Below are positions 40,801 through 55,800 of a stretch of 64,000 bases of DNA, piece by piece. A program made the translations under genes and the position numbers. Position 1 is the first letter of the stretch. Every line of letters begins with the position of its first letter. Source of the DNA: Pyxicephalus adspersus (taxonomy: Eukaryota > Chordata > Amphibia > Anura > Pyxicephalidae); contig NC_092860.1 of NCBI RefSeq assembly GCF_032062135.1, positions 1,340,063 through 1,404,062 on the forward strand. Reading direction: 5' to 3'. The notes below the pieces were generated by a model. That model was not told the origin of the DNA. It did no database searches and was given only the letters and a program-made list of their open reading frames with translations.

Positions 40801-43800
40801 TTGGCATTGCAATAAATAAGTGTCTTTGTCACACACAGGGGCCCCATACCGTTTCTCATTACCGTCATGAATTAACAGGATGGCTGGCCGAGTGTGCCAG
40901 CCTTATTGTCATCTTTTCATCCTTCTCTGTCTTTTTTTCCAGCGAGCCATTTATTAATGGAAGCTTGGAGGATGAAAGTATCATCTCCTCCCTGAAATTT
41001 GTCATATTGTATAGCTGTAACTTATTTTCTTCTCAGTATGTAATCATATAATTTTCCCCCATGACTCAATTCAATTTGCTTTATTCATCTGGCCCCACCC
41101 ATTTTTTCCCTGGGCCAGGGCCCATACTGTATATACATGCCATCAGACCTGTTGAACTCAATGTTTCAGACTCATTTGCCTTGATACATTTAGGATCCCC
41201 GTGTTGTCTTTTCTAACGGGTTTAATTCTTCTTCCATTGGAAGCTGTAAAATCCATTAAAGAGTTATGGTCAATTTAATAGCTATAGGGAGTCTCATCTC
41301 CAGCTGCTGCCCCTGACATGCCCAGGGGCCACACATAAAGTTTGATATGTAGTGCTACGATGCATTGCCAGAGACTGCTGGCACATTGCTGGGGTTGGCT
41401 AGAGACTGGGAAACTTCACAATGTGTAGGTGAAGTGTAAAGGCTGCAGGAGACTGCTAGAGACTGCGGATATGTTCTAAAAGACTGCTAGAAATCTATCA
41501 ATGTATTACTGCTGGGGACTCAGGGCTTTTCCACAACTTCCCTTGCACCGCAGGTTGGGTCCCAATGGTCCAGACCTAAACTCGATCGCAATGCTGTGCC
41601 AGAAGATTTAGAGCTCCGCATAACAATCAAAGCTTTGTTCATTCTAAACCTCCGGGAGAGCTCCCACTTAAGGATCTAAATAAATACCTCCTTGGTATTT
41701 ATTAGAACCTCCCTGGTCAATACATTCATTGTCATGCATAACTGAAAAAATAGAAGGTTCTCCATGGACCGCCATGGTAGCAGAAGAACCGGTAACCTCA
41801 GTGCTAAAGACTATTCACAAATGTCATATGACCAACATCTGAAAACTACAGTCCATAAAGAATCTCCATCACTAGAAGCTATTTTATCAAATGAAGCAAT
41901 ATTTTGAGATCTCTGCCATTTCTCCTGTTTAGGTTGGAGGCCTCGCATCAGAAAATGTCCGATGGGCTGAAGCGGTGAGGAATTTCAAGCTTCAGGAGAG
42001 CACACTTTGCGGGGACGTCCTGCTCATCACCGCCTTTGTCTCCTATCTGGGCTATTTCACCAAGAAGTACAGACAGGACCTCATGGATAAAACCTGGAAA
42101 CCCTACCTGGGGCAGCTGAAAGTAAGTTTTACAATCACGTTGTAGCACAAAGTGGATTTCCTGTCTGAGATTTTACTAACAGGAAGCTGCAAATATTTCT
42201 ACTAAAATAGCTCATCCTGCAATTGCCTCTAGGTGATCTCCATGATGATCACACTGAGGACCCCTGAATGGGCAGAAGTAGCACAGAAGGGGCATTTTAA
42301 TAGAGTCAAGCCGGCCTTACATATAGGGTTGGGTTCTACCCATAGTGACTACATAAAGCTATAAATAGTCATTTTTTTGTTGCTTTTACTGCTTCGTAGT
42401 AGGTAGTGATTTAATCTCCCAACCATAATTTTGGCCCTATTCCCACTTGCATGGGTCAGAGCTCCTTGTAATGAAGGATGAAGGTGAGCAAAATAGGGTA
42501 AACAAGTCCCAAAGGGGATTAGGAATTTTTTAGCTGGCCCGTTGGGGGTGGAGCCAGCTAGCATAATTGTATCTTCCCACATGATTGGTGGTCTTCCAAT
42601 AAGATACGACCAATGCCAGGGGCTTTTGATGGCCACAGAGGCATATACATGGGAGAATTGGAAAGTCTGTGCTGCTACCAGATGGTTAAATTCACACTTT
42701 TGATGCTGTCTCAAGTTTTTGGCTTGAATCACGATTGTGTCACCAGAGAATCATATTCTGTACCCTGTTACTGGCAGGCTGAGTTTAATAAGGCTCCCAC
42801 TATGTATCTGAGAGTGAATATACAGCCAGAGTACATTATGACAATATTCATGTATACACTGCTCTTACTATATTGCCACCTCCACCTTCTCTTTGGTAAC
42901 AATCTGCAAAATGTCACATTATAATGACTTGTTCCTGTGCGATGTCTGAACAAAAAGCTGAGGATGGAAATTCAGCTTTCTGATGTACAGACGAGGCTCG
43001 TGTGTGGGCGCTTCTGGCGTATTTGCCGCCATGGCAGCATTTATTACAGTGTAGAAGGCAGCAGGGTTCCCAGATAATGCGTTCCCTGTGAGGGCCATGC
43101 TGGGACTGAGGCGTGTGTGCGACACATCACCGGAGTCTTGTGAGCCGGAGTTATTGGTTGATTATTCATGAGAGGAATAAAACAGAGCAGAGGAGGGAAA
43201 ATCTGCAAGTGGCTCTCTGCCGGGGGCAACAAGGGGAGTGCATTAATCAAATATAGCATAAGCACTAAGAACTTGTACTGTGAACTCCATTTCACTCTGT
43301 AATCAACCGGCTGCAGGACTTAAAGCTTGTCCATAAGGCAAACAGCCAAAATAAAATTCACCTTCCTAATTGATGAGATATCCATGAAGGGTAACTAATA
43401 ACGCCTTAATTCACCAGCACCATTTTATCCTGAAATACTCTGCTGGAGGACTCTGCTCCTACCTCCTCTCTTGAAATATTCTGCTCTGCTGGAGGACTTC
43501 TCTCCTGAAATACTCTGCCCTGCTGGGGGATCTGCTCCTTCCTCTATAACTCTTCTCTCCTGAAATACTCTGCCCTGCTGGAGGACTCTGCTCCTTCCTC
43601 TATCTCTCTCGTCTCCTGAAATACTCTGCCCTGCTGGAGGACTCTGCTCCTTCCTCTATAACTCTCCTCTCCTGAAATACTCTGCCTTGCTGGAGGACTC
43701 TTCTTCTTCTATAACTCTTCATTTTTTTCTTTGTAACTCCTAAAGTTTCCTTCCCCTGCAGGTCCCCATACCAGTAACGCCATCTTTGGACCCCCTGACT

Positions 43801-46800
43801 ATGCTGTCTGATGATGCAGATGTAGCAGCTTGGCAAAATGAAGGTCTCCCGGCTGATCGGATGTCTACAGATAATGCTACCATTCTGACCAACTGCGAGC
43901 GCTGGCCACTTATGGTGGATCCCCAATTACAAGGCATCAAGTGGATCAAGAATAAATATGGAGAAGGTCTACGAGTAATCCGCATCGGGCAGCGAGGGTA
44001 AGTGGGAAGGCATAGGGATGGCACCATGACCGCATGTTCAGGAACAGATCAGTCTCACATTTCTGGACATTTCTGACATCTTGTTCCGATTATTATGCTT
44101 CAGTTGGATCTCCTTGGGGTACTCTTATGTTCATAATGGATTTATAATACCACAATATGCATTGTTTAGTTTACTTTTTTTTCTCTTATTTCCTTTAAGC
44201 TTCCTCTTGTTTTACCATCTCTGGTTCTTCCTTTTGTCAGGTACCTGGATACTCTGGAAAGAGCCCTGGCTGGGGGAGATGTGGTCCTTATTGAGAACCT
44301 GGAGGAGAGCGTGGATCCTGTCCTGGGACCCTTACTGGGCCGAGAAACCATCAAGAAAGGAAGGTAAAGAAAAGGCCGAAATTGCCTCTGATTTGGTCTG
44401 TAGGCCATCCATGCTGAAAGGGTTCTGGGACTCAACTAGTCCAGAACACATCCAAATGTCTTAGAGATGAGCACCTACCTCCACCACCAGTCACATCCCC
44501 CCCTCTGCAGAGAGATGATTGGTTGCTTCAGTGTAGATTGTTTGTTCTTTTTTCATACATCTATATAAATACAGAAAAACTAATCATGGATGCAGCCGTC
44601 TTTCTAGTAAACATTTTTCCCCCACTCTACATATAATTCACATGTGATGTTACTTTGCAAACCAAAAACACACACCTGCAACTGATAGAAGCTTCTACTA
44701 TTTGTATCCAATAGGAATTTGTTATAAATGACCAAAGTATAATGTGAGCCATCAGGTCAATCAGCAAGGTTATCAACATGATCAGTGGAAGGTTTCTTCA
44801 CCAGGTTATGTAGATGCCTCCAGTAGGGTCTTCTGACTGTTGCACAAAACACATAGCAGGTCTTTACTCTCCTATTCCCAAACACCCCTCCTTCATGATA
44901 TCTCCAAAAATGTTATTTCTGTTGGAAGAATTGCATTTGAGGCATCTTGTCCTAAAGGTTTCCGGTCACACAATTTACTCTTTGACTTTCAAATGGTGAT
45001 TGGCACATGGTGTTCTCACAGGGTGACCGGGTAGCAGTTCTACCCCTCTGTAATCACCTGTTACAACAGAGACTTACCCAACCCTTGCTAACCACAGTGG
45101 GCAAGCACTTTGCATCCAGATAAATAGGAACATCTAAATAGATGCCTAATGATTTGTGTCTTCTTCCCTTTCACTTTTCCACCGTAGGAATACATATAAA
45201 AACATCTTATTTTAATATGCAACAAAAACATTTGCAGGCCTAGTAATACCCTAATGATAAAAAGATGCGCCATTAGTAACTTTCCACTAGTAAAAGAACA
45301 GAATATTATTTCTCATGTAAAATGGAATGTGTATAACATATTCATATGACAGTCCTCATTTTCCAGGATTTGGCAGCTAATCTGCTCTCACCGGCTTTAA
45401 GTGACGATCATTATGCCACATCCTTCCTAAAATGCCACCGGGCACTTGTCAGATTCCTGATGCCTTTTCGGTTCCCCTCAGCTGTGTGCAGTTCAGAGCA
45501 GTGAGATTGGGAGTTTGCAGGCTCCTATATTAAACTCAGGTTTTCAACACCTCGGCAGTCAGTTATGCCATGCGATGAAAGAATCCTGCATGGCGCATTA
45601 ATTGAAAGGGAAAAGTGGCCACGCAAGTCATTTAGTGTTTCTCATTAGGGGGGAAAAGCTGTTAACACAGTGACACTCATCCAGCGGCACGTCAACAGAA
45701 TTTCCTGCATGTGACGATGAGTGTAATTGACCTCCCTGAATAATAATTATGAGGAGAATGAAGAATGCTCCTCGATGATTCACATTCCTGTCTTCACTAA
45801 TCGCCGCTGTCATTTTATCAACACAGCTGACGTAAAGGGAATCTCCATCTGAATACCCAAGGACACAGTTGTATCGTATGAATCAAAGAAAAAATTACAT
45901 TTATTTGTTAATCAGTGTTACCTTTCACCAGGCACAATTTCCTCTGCTGACGCATTTCACCCCAATATAGGGCTTAATCAAAGCTGCAGAGAGGATGTGC
46001 ACGGTGCTTTGCAAATATCTGCAGGGTCAGGTAGCCTGCAGCCTTCCAATGGCCGCGAATAGGCACTGTAAATACACACTGCAATCTACCAATAAATCTA
46101 AACCATGTCATTGACTACACAAGTCACGATAATAACTGCACTGGCCAGAACGATAGATATATAGCTTTCTTAAAGCTGGCAGCTCCAGGCTTTCTTTATG
46201 AATAGATGAAGGAGAAGCATGGACACAACTGCAGTACTTGTTGCATGAGCTCAACTAGTGGCCCAGAAATGTGTTGTTCAGCCATTTGATTTCAGATACA
46301 CTTTTCACATCACAAGTCAAGGTGACCTTGAGAATCCTTAGGTGTTGAAACTAAAGTTTAAGTATCACTATGATGCCAAAAAATCTAAATATAAATTGCA
46401 CATTGTACTAGCACTGACTACTTCTTTTCTTTCTTATAATCCTGACAGTACATTTACTTTCATTGTGTGTTTCAGGTACATTAAGATCGGGGACAAGGAG
46501 TGCGAGTACAGTCCCGATTTCCGGCTCATCCTGCACACCAAGCTGGCCAATCCCCATTACCAGCCAGAGATGCAAGCGCAGTGCACACTCATCAACTTCA
46601 CTGTCACCCGTGACGGCCTGGAGGACCAACTTCTGGCAGCTGTGGTCAGCATGGAGCGACCTGACCTGGAAGAGCTTAAGGTAACCGGCAAGCCCTCTAT
46701 AATTTAAAAAGCAGTCTATTCATAAAAAGGAATGCACTGGTCTGTAATTCAGGAGGAGGTCAGTCCAGTCCCAGAATATTAGACAATCAGTTGCAATAGC

Positions 46801-49800
46801 AAAAAAGGTTCAGAAAAGACCGCCATGGGGTTTCATTTTCATGCCCATTGATTACCATTCTCCTCTGTTAAACATAATAAGCAATTTCTTTGCTAAATGA
46901 GCTTCAAATATAACTTCCACGCTGGGTCAAGTACAAGCCAGTCTGAGAATGCAATCCACCCTGATGGTGTACAGGATGCCATACGTATGGATATGACTAC
47001 AGTCCCACAGTGCATGGGCACGGTATTCTGTAGCTCCAATCAAAACATTGACAGACACAATCTAACCACATCTGCATAGATCCATGGTGAAAATACCACC
47101 CAAAAGGAAAAATCACCAAGTATTGCAATTACATGAAGAAAAGAATTGTGCTCATATGAATAGAAGAATACAATTATAGATTTTTTTAATTTAAGCTTTG
47201 CAAATATTTAGAGAAGACTTTCAGAATATTTTCAGTGATTCCTAGGATTGCATTGCATGGTCCCTTTAAGACTTCATATTCATAACCAGAAAACAAACGA
47301 CCTAATTTCAATAAAAAGGATTATATTAGAGCAGCCAGATCTAACGAATGCAAAAGTTTTGGGTTTTATTATGGGCCGAGCAAGATGAAAACTTTCTCAG
47401 CAGACAGCCGGATGGGCTAATTTCTCTTTGTGCTCGTCTCTTTATCTTCGGTAATCAGGTGGCAGGCGGGGAGCTCAGGAGAGATAATGAATTATTCCCG
47501 TCACTGCTTTTTTTTTTCATTTCAATACAAACACTTCCAGAAGGACAAGCCTGCAATCAGCCGCCGAAGATGTTCCGATTACGGCTCACGTACCAAACAG
47601 ACTTGATTTAATGGGGAGAGATTCCGTCCTCTCGCCTTCCCTGATTTTATCACCCGGCTTTCTTCTGCCTCTTCGTTTTGTCTTGAAAACTGATGAAAAG
47701 TTTCTTTTTCAGGAATTGGAATGCCGAAAGGTTACACTGTAATTATACAAAGTGTTATAAATCACTCCATCTGCTTGTCAGTCTCCCGTCTACCTGATAT
47801 GACATCTGACAGATCCCGCTGTGCATAATAAAGACGAGCCCCAGCCCACAAGAGAACAACAACCACTTGTTCAGATGGTTGCTAACTTGTATAATCTTTA
47901 TGGAGATCCAGCCAGGACTCCATATTGTACCAGGACAAATACATAGGACCATTGGTGGCATCTTCCTGATGGATCCGATCAGTGCGGAATGAATAGATTC
48001 TCCTGATTATTCCTGAAAAGGTCTAAAAGACCATACAGACTGGATTTCCATTGTCTAAGATAATCAGGATGGTTGTCAAAAATCAAGGTGTCACATGATT
48101 TTTTTTAATGATGTGGATCAGTAAACGACCAATCGCTAACAAGGAGTATTGTAGTACCTTCCCCAAGAAGCCTCCCGATTGTTGTCCCATCTTTATTGGA
48201 ACAGAACACGCTGTCTGAACAGCAATTATTTATTTTCTGCTGTTGGTGTAGTTAGCAATCTTTTCAGGTGACAACTATTGGGTGTCTGTATGATGCTTAA
48301 CACATCACAGGAATAAGATATTCACCAGATAGACATTTAATGAACAACTTTCATTAGCAGTCCTGCCTTTTCTTTACTGTTACAGCAGTTGTGCTAAGGG
48401 TCTAACTATGACAAGCAGTCCATTAGGCAGCCAAGTTGGACTTGCTGCACTTTGTGATCAGCATTCAGCAATTTTGTACTTTTTCCTGTGGTATTGTACA
48501 TAATGCATGGAAGTGTGGGCATCATTCAGATTCCATACACTGGTGGAATAGACATACCAATGCTGGATACTCATACACTTTTTATATGACAACTCGGCGT
48601 AGGGGGTTGCTCTATGCACCCTCTGAATGTCTGTGTACAATCTTTTAGATAAGCTTACAATTTTTCTCATATACTTATATATGTAGATGCACATTCTGAT
48701 TGCTCACCTCTGCTTTTTTTTTTATTTAGTCATTCAGCATAACCAAAATTATCTTTTTATGAATTTATCATCGGACTCTTCTTCTCTTTATCTAGTCTAA
48801 CTTGACCAAGGAGCAGAACGGCTTCAAGATCACCCTGAAGACCCTCGAAGACAACCTTCTGTCCCGTCTGTCTTCAGCCTCCGGTAACTTCCTGGGGGAC
48901 ATAGAGTTGGTGGAAAACCTGGAGATCACCAAGAAGACAGCGGCAGAAATTGAGGAGAAGGTGAGACCTCATCTTTAGATTCTGTCCTAAAATATGCAGC
49001 CGAAGTGTTCCTCGGCGCCATCCTCCCCTGCCCGACATAAATGCGAGGCTGCACACAGGAGTCTGGAGGTTTCTAATTTCTAGTTTTATATGTTTGATTT
49101 TACCAGCTCTGACCATTTTATCCCCCGTAGGTCCAAGAAGCCAAAGTGACGGAAGCCAAGCTGAATGAAGCTCGAGAACACTATCGCCCGGCTGCCGCCC
49201 GCGCCTCTCTCCTCTACTTTATAATGAACGACCTCAATAAGATCCATCCCATGTATCAGTTTTCTCTGAAGGTCAGTGACTAATGGCTCTAATATAGATT
49301 GTAACACATCCTTGGGTTGTCTTGTTTTTCTGCAAATCTCCAGCCTCTATCGGTTTCTTATTTCATGTACAGGACTTAAAGCTGAGACTTTCATATTGCT
49401 TTGCAGTAACTGAGCTCAAATTTTATTAACTGCAACTAAACCATAAAATACGTAGCTTTATTGCTGGTATTTGTGAATCTCCCTGAAGATTCCCTCTTCT
49501 GCTGCACAATTACGGGAGAAGAGAAAATATAAAAAGACGTTTTCAGAATCATTGCTCAGTTCATTCAGTGTCATATCCCAGGTTATATTGTGAGCTGAAT
49601 GCTAAGATCAGGCTTGCAGCAGCAATGGGTGGTAACAGGTGGAAGATGGAGGTTCCTAGGTGGGTCAGAGAAAGCAGATGGCTAAGGGCTGGGGCCGCTT
49701 TTTTTAACCTTGGACAATAGGATTGCTTTTTTCTGTCCAAACTCCTAATGATAAACCTAAGGGTTGGGAAATAAATAACTTGAGGATGATTTAGAAATGT

Positions 49801-52800
49801 TTTATTTATTCCCTTTATGTGTCTCTATATTGGCTGAAAGGTGTCATTTGTTATCCTGAAGATCTTCTTTTATAGAAGTCTTCCTCCATGGCTCCTGGTA
49901 TCAGATAGATAATACACATCTATGTATTCAATAACTGTGTGTATGTGCTCCGCAGGGGCTGTGCCCAGATGCTCCCTTTGTTGTATGTATTGAGTCAGTG
50001 TGATGCTTTGTATAACATGAAATGGCTTTGTGTTCTCTCCAAGGCATTCAGCGTGGTCTTCCAGCAGGCGGTACAGAAGGCACCGACGGATGAGGTCCTT
50101 AAGCAACGGGTGGCCAATCTCATTGACAGCATCACATTCTCTGTGTTCCAATATACAACCCGGGGGCTGTTTGAGTGCGACAAGCTAACATACACTGCAC
50201 AGGTTGCCTTCCAGGTAAGATAGACCCATATTACTTTGGGACTAGTCCCTATCTGAAATATCTCATGCCCTTTCTGGCAGGACTTGTTATCTGTTCATCC
50301 AATGTGGAAGGTCAAACTATTCAAGCAATAGGGAAATAAGGGCAAACTATTTAATCAATTGGAAAATGGGCATTACCTGTTCAGCTAATGGGGAAGTGAA
50401 GGTTAATTGCTCATCCGATGGGGAAATGAAGGTTAACGGTCTATCTGATGGGGAAATGAAGGTAAACTGTTCATCAGACAGGGAAATGAAGGTAAACTGC
50501 TTATCCGATTGGGAAATGAAGGTTAACTGTTCATCTGATAGGGAAATGAAGGTTAACTCCTCATCTGATGGAGAAATGAAGGTTAACTGTTCATGAGATA
50601 GGGAAATGAAGGTTAACTGTTCATCTGATACGGAAATGAAGGTTAACTGTTCATCAGACAGGGAAATGAAGGTAAACTGCTCATCCGATGGGGAAATAAA
50701 AGTTGACTGTTCATCTGATGGAGAAATGAAGGTTAACTGCTCATCCGATGAAGGAATGGGGTTAGTTCATCCATTTAGTAGTTTTATTAGTTTAATCAAT
50801 ATGGGAATATAATGGGAGTAACTGAAATATAAAGTTTATATTTAAATTTGGCCATGTTAATGGTAGACATGTCAAGCTGTGTATCTGCAGCCTGGAGAAA
50901 ACTATCCCTATAAAGTGATGGGACTACCTTCTGATCCCTTCTATAGCTATCAGAAGCTGGCAGCAATTCCTGATCTGGGCTCCAATAAGCAACCATCAAC
51001 TTCAGCACCAAAAATTTAAAAAAAGGCCCTGCCCCCTACTCATTATCAATGAATTATTTTGTTGGGGAGCCATTGGAAGATGTAGAAGACATTGCTGGGA
51101 ATATGTTGACTTGGTGTCGTTGTTTCTTACATCTGATCTCCAGAGATGATGGTGGAGTTGGGTGTCTGTAGAAGACATAAACAGGAAGCCTGCACCAATG
51201 TTTGGTATTTTTAAGAATAGCTGGAGGTAAATATGAATGGTTGTACAAAATTAACAACAAAACAATTACCAAATACATATTATTTATATATTCAGGAAAC
51301 ATTTTATGGTTGATGATCTCTATATGCAGATCCTTCACACCTATTTGCCAGCTGTACACTTCATATTAACCTTTTTTAACCTTTGATAGTCATTCGATTT
51401 ATAGGTGGAAATATATTTGCAGGGAAAAACATAAGATATGATGCATTAAAGTTTCTTCATAAGCATGGTGTAGAGAAAGTGTGTTCACCTGAGACGAGGC
51501 AATGCTGGAACTTCTATATTCCATTTATTGGTGGGATGCAAATGACCCAACCAGTTTATGGACAGTACAAGGCACCTTCCTTAGGATATCTATCTATGAG
51601 GTTAATCATGGTTCATTATGGAGACCTGCAGAGGTTTGCAGGCTTTACCCAGGACTACAAGGTCATAGGCGACACACTGCATCCCTGTGTCAAGTCCAGG
51701 AACTTATTTTGTCTCCTGAGGTGCTAATAAATATATATATTATAAAATATATATATATAAAAAAAATATATATATATCTAGCCAGTATGCAGGTGAGTGA
51801 GGTGGGTATGACCCATGGGATCTGGGTAAATTGTGGGTGTGTGTTATTTCAATGTACCCCTTTCAAGTCTCTAGAACATCACACATTACATTTACTTTTC
51901 TTTGTATCTTTCAGATCCTGCTGATGAATAAAGAGATAAACACTACCGAACTGGACTTCCTTCTGCGGTACCCTGCCCAGCCTGGCCTCACCAGCCCTGT
52001 GGACTTCCTCTCCAACCAGTCCTGGGGTGGAATCAAGGTGAGTTTGGTCCTCAGTGTACCCCCACTATTATTCTTCAAAGTTGTCCTGAGGCACACCCGT
52101 GGCGTGTCTTTGCTGTGTATTATTCATATACCTGGCTTTTTCCTGTACATGTCTGTCCCCTCCGGTAACTCTCAAGGACTTCTAATCTGGGACATTGCTG
52201 ATCACATGAGCCAGCGGACGATTTAAATGCTGGTTTCCTGGAAGAGGTGATATCCCGGGGCTATAGATGAAGCCGCAGGCTTGCAATGACATTCTGCATC
52301 CTCCATAGGAACGTTTGCACACAGCTGTTTAACTCCATCCCTCCCCTTATTGTTCTCTTTGTTGGGCAGCCAATTGGAAGCTGCGGCTCCCCATATAGCT
52401 CGCTTGTACTAAGCGCGTGGGCGTTGGAGCATTTTGGAGCATGGCAACGTGCGTGGGAGCATTTTGATGTAACGTCCGTGGTATGGTGAAAAAAAAGAAG
52501 AGGTCAAAAATTTTCACATATTCTTCTGTTGCAAAACCATGAGTGTGTGTCCCCTCACAGGACAGACACAATCTGATGGCTCGCTTTCCTGCCCAATTTA
52601 ATATAAATAAAGACATTCAAATTCAAAAAGTAATTTATAAACTGAATGCTATCCATAGTAGTGTGAACCCCATACAGATCCCAGCGTACAATAATACTAC
52701 AGGCTTTAAAAATGGTTTCCCCGTAGTTAAACGGTTGGTAATGTCATATTCCCTTGGCTCGGCAGTAGATATCTTGTATGTCTCGCATTTATCGGTCCCG

Positions 52801-55800
52801 GGGATCTCTCTACTTCACCGGCCACCCTGCATCTTGACACACCGCCCTCTCTTCTCGATCCGATAAGACGTTGTCACAAAGTGTGCTGGGAGAAGAATCG
52901 ACGACATGCAGGGATATGACAGGTGGTCAGATATTATCCTGACAGGTGGCGAGCGAGTGACACCCTCCACAGGGAGAGTGCTGTATGTGTGACAACAGGG
53001 TCTGTAAGGGCTCAGAATGTTGAAGAGAACCTGTGGTGTAAAGTTTATTGCACATTTAGCTTTAATCATCTTATAAAAGTGAATCAGAAACATCTCCGAT
53101 TGCTGCTAATTTAGCCCTGGGTCACTTGACCTTGCCATGGCAGTTTTAGATAAATTAGAAATTGATGTGATTGCAGAAGTTTGTTTAGAATCTACCTCAG
53201 GTTTGCATGTCCGCTTTATATTTTAATATTATGAGTGTGGCAGTAGGAGATTTTGGGGTGGGGTGAAAATCACCCGGGACGTCTCAGACCCGACATCTGA
53301 TGGGTATTGTAGGAGATCTCTGTAATCCTGATTAGTGACTGTTAATACACCAAGCAAACATTGTCACTGTTGTCATACAAGCTGTAACCCAGACATCCTG
53401 TGTATTCATATTGAATATCCCAGGGGCCATATCTAATAAAGTACATGAAAAATAACCAAACATCCTGCAGTTAAAATACAACAAAAATGGGATTTAATTT
53501 TCTTTTATTTGCAGTCCATGCTCTCTGTATTTGCTGATTTCTCTTTATAGCGGACCTCCAAGGGACTCTTGACTGGGTAAAGGGGGCTAACCAGTGGGTA
53601 GGTACTTCTGTTAGGTAGGAAGGTAATTCTGACTGGGTAATTGAGGTTTACAGGCGGGAGGTCATGCCTGACAGGTGAGGGAGGGGGATTCTGAGGTTGA
53701 GAAAACTTAAAAGGGAAATAGGGAAATAAATCAGAGAGATTGGTGACACGTAGGAAAGGGTCATCTGACAAGTAAGAGTTACAGCAGACAGGTAAGAGAA
53801 AAAGGGACTGCTGACAGGTGAGAGAGATTGGTGACAGGTGGGAAACGGTCTTCTGAGGAGTAAGAGTGCCAGCAGGCAGGTGGAAGAAATTGCTAACCGG
53901 GTAAAAAAATTGTTAAGCAACAATTTAGGAAAGTATTAGGCTGCACTAACCTGCCCAGAATGTGGGAAGTAGGTAGTGGACTGAGAAGGGAAGGGGCGGG
54001 GCCTTTACAGGATGTGCCGTCCCCAGAGGGGCTTAGGGACAATGTACTGGGGAAATACACGCTGATTGGCAGTCTGTCTTATTTAGCTTTAGGTTGTGTG
54101 TGTTACAGCCATTTACAGAACAATACAACATAGGATAGGATTAGATTGTGAAAGGTGGTTTAAATCTTCCCTGTCCTCCCTTAACCTTTGTAACTTTTTT
54201 CTCCATAAAGTAGTAGTATAGTCCAGTCTCATCCTCATATCGATATCACTTCCTTCCCCACAATGTAAAATATTAAGTAAGTTCCCAAGAGAGGACTGGG
54301 GTTGAGCTGCAGAATTAAGGTCTGCCTAGGTACTGTATGTGGGTCTCTCGGCAGTGCAGGGGGAGAAATCTTTTCTTTTCTAGAACAGATGAGTTTTTTC
54401 CAAAATGAAGATCTGCTCAGACATTGGGGTCAAGCAATCTACACAGAAGGAATTTTAGCCCCAGAGGATTTTTTTTTTCATAAAAACTGTAAACTGTAAA
54501 AAGTAAACAATACAAGAACGGAAGGTATTTCTCAGAGATTCATCGCCGTCTGTTTTGTAAAAAACGCGAACTGTAATTTATTCACCTTAATAGCTGACTT
54601 AATTAAAATCTATAGTGAGGAGCGTGTGCCGAGTCGCCTGAACGCCGCTGTCTCTGCTATGCAAATCACAAGGTGATGAGACAGCTAATGAATCGCAGTC
54701 TGCGGGTGTTTGCTTGGTGTCTAAACCTGCTTGCTGCGAGGTCAGAACATTTATTTCCTCTGGCGGATAGATAAACCACAGTAAATAATTCACAGCCAAA
54801 GTTTACTTTGTGACGGGGCAGTTACTGAGATTCATTAAAACTGGGAAACGCCTACAGCGCCAAGGCTGGACGACACCTTATCGGAGAGTGTCAGGGGTCA
54901 ACTTACATTAATTAAGGTTTAGTACATTGCAAATTCAGCAGACGTGCAGAACATCTAAGTGGTGCTGCAACTTCTTCACACAGTTCTCTGCAACCTCCTT
55001 CTCATGCTGCAGTGTCTGGGGGCAGAGAGGACTGACGGGGAGTGCAGGGGTGTAACCAGGGAACAAACTATCATTTCAGGGAGTCAGTGGATGGCCAATC
55101 ATGGAAAATATTAGCCATAGGGATATAGCAGCAGAAAAGCCAGTTGCAAAGGGATATGTGCAGGACCCCATTGCTAACCCCCCCTCTTTTTAAAGCGCTT
55201 GTTGCCTGGCTTTTTCTGGCATCCTGTTACTCTGACCCTGGAGAAGTATATGCTCAGAACTTCCCAATCCGAAGGTCGAATATTAGAATAATATGGAAGG
55301 CACAGACAGTCAGGCCACCAGCATATTCAGCAATGGTGGCCTCCTTTTGTCTCTCATAAGTGTTCTATTTTCATGGAAAGTGCTGAAAAATCTCCTCGAT
55401 ATTTGGTAATAGAAGATATTTTGTTTTTGAAATTGAAATACCATTTTTTTTACATTTATACCCTACAACAAAAATATCACAGAACCATTTGGATGATCTC
55501 TACAAGCCTTAAAGGACTATAATATCTTATAGAACAATAATATTCTTCCATTCCTCACCCCCCCCACAGGCTCTCTCGACCATGGATGAATTTAGGAGCC
55601 TGGACCGAGACATCGAAGGGTCGGCCAAACGCTGGAAAAAATTTGTAGAGTCAGAATGTCCCGAGAAAGAGAAATTCCCCCAAGAATGGAAAAACAAGAC
55701 GGCTCTGCAGAGACTGTGCATGATGAGGGCCATCCGTCCTGATCGCATGACCTATGCTGTCAGGTAAGGACTACAAATGTCACAGCCCTTGGATGGGTAT

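Noticed and set aside
50320..50760. Regular 30-bp repeats resembling a CRISPR array
   Set aside because: Units are directly adjacent without variable spacers and lie in a vertebrate intron. It is a minisatellite.
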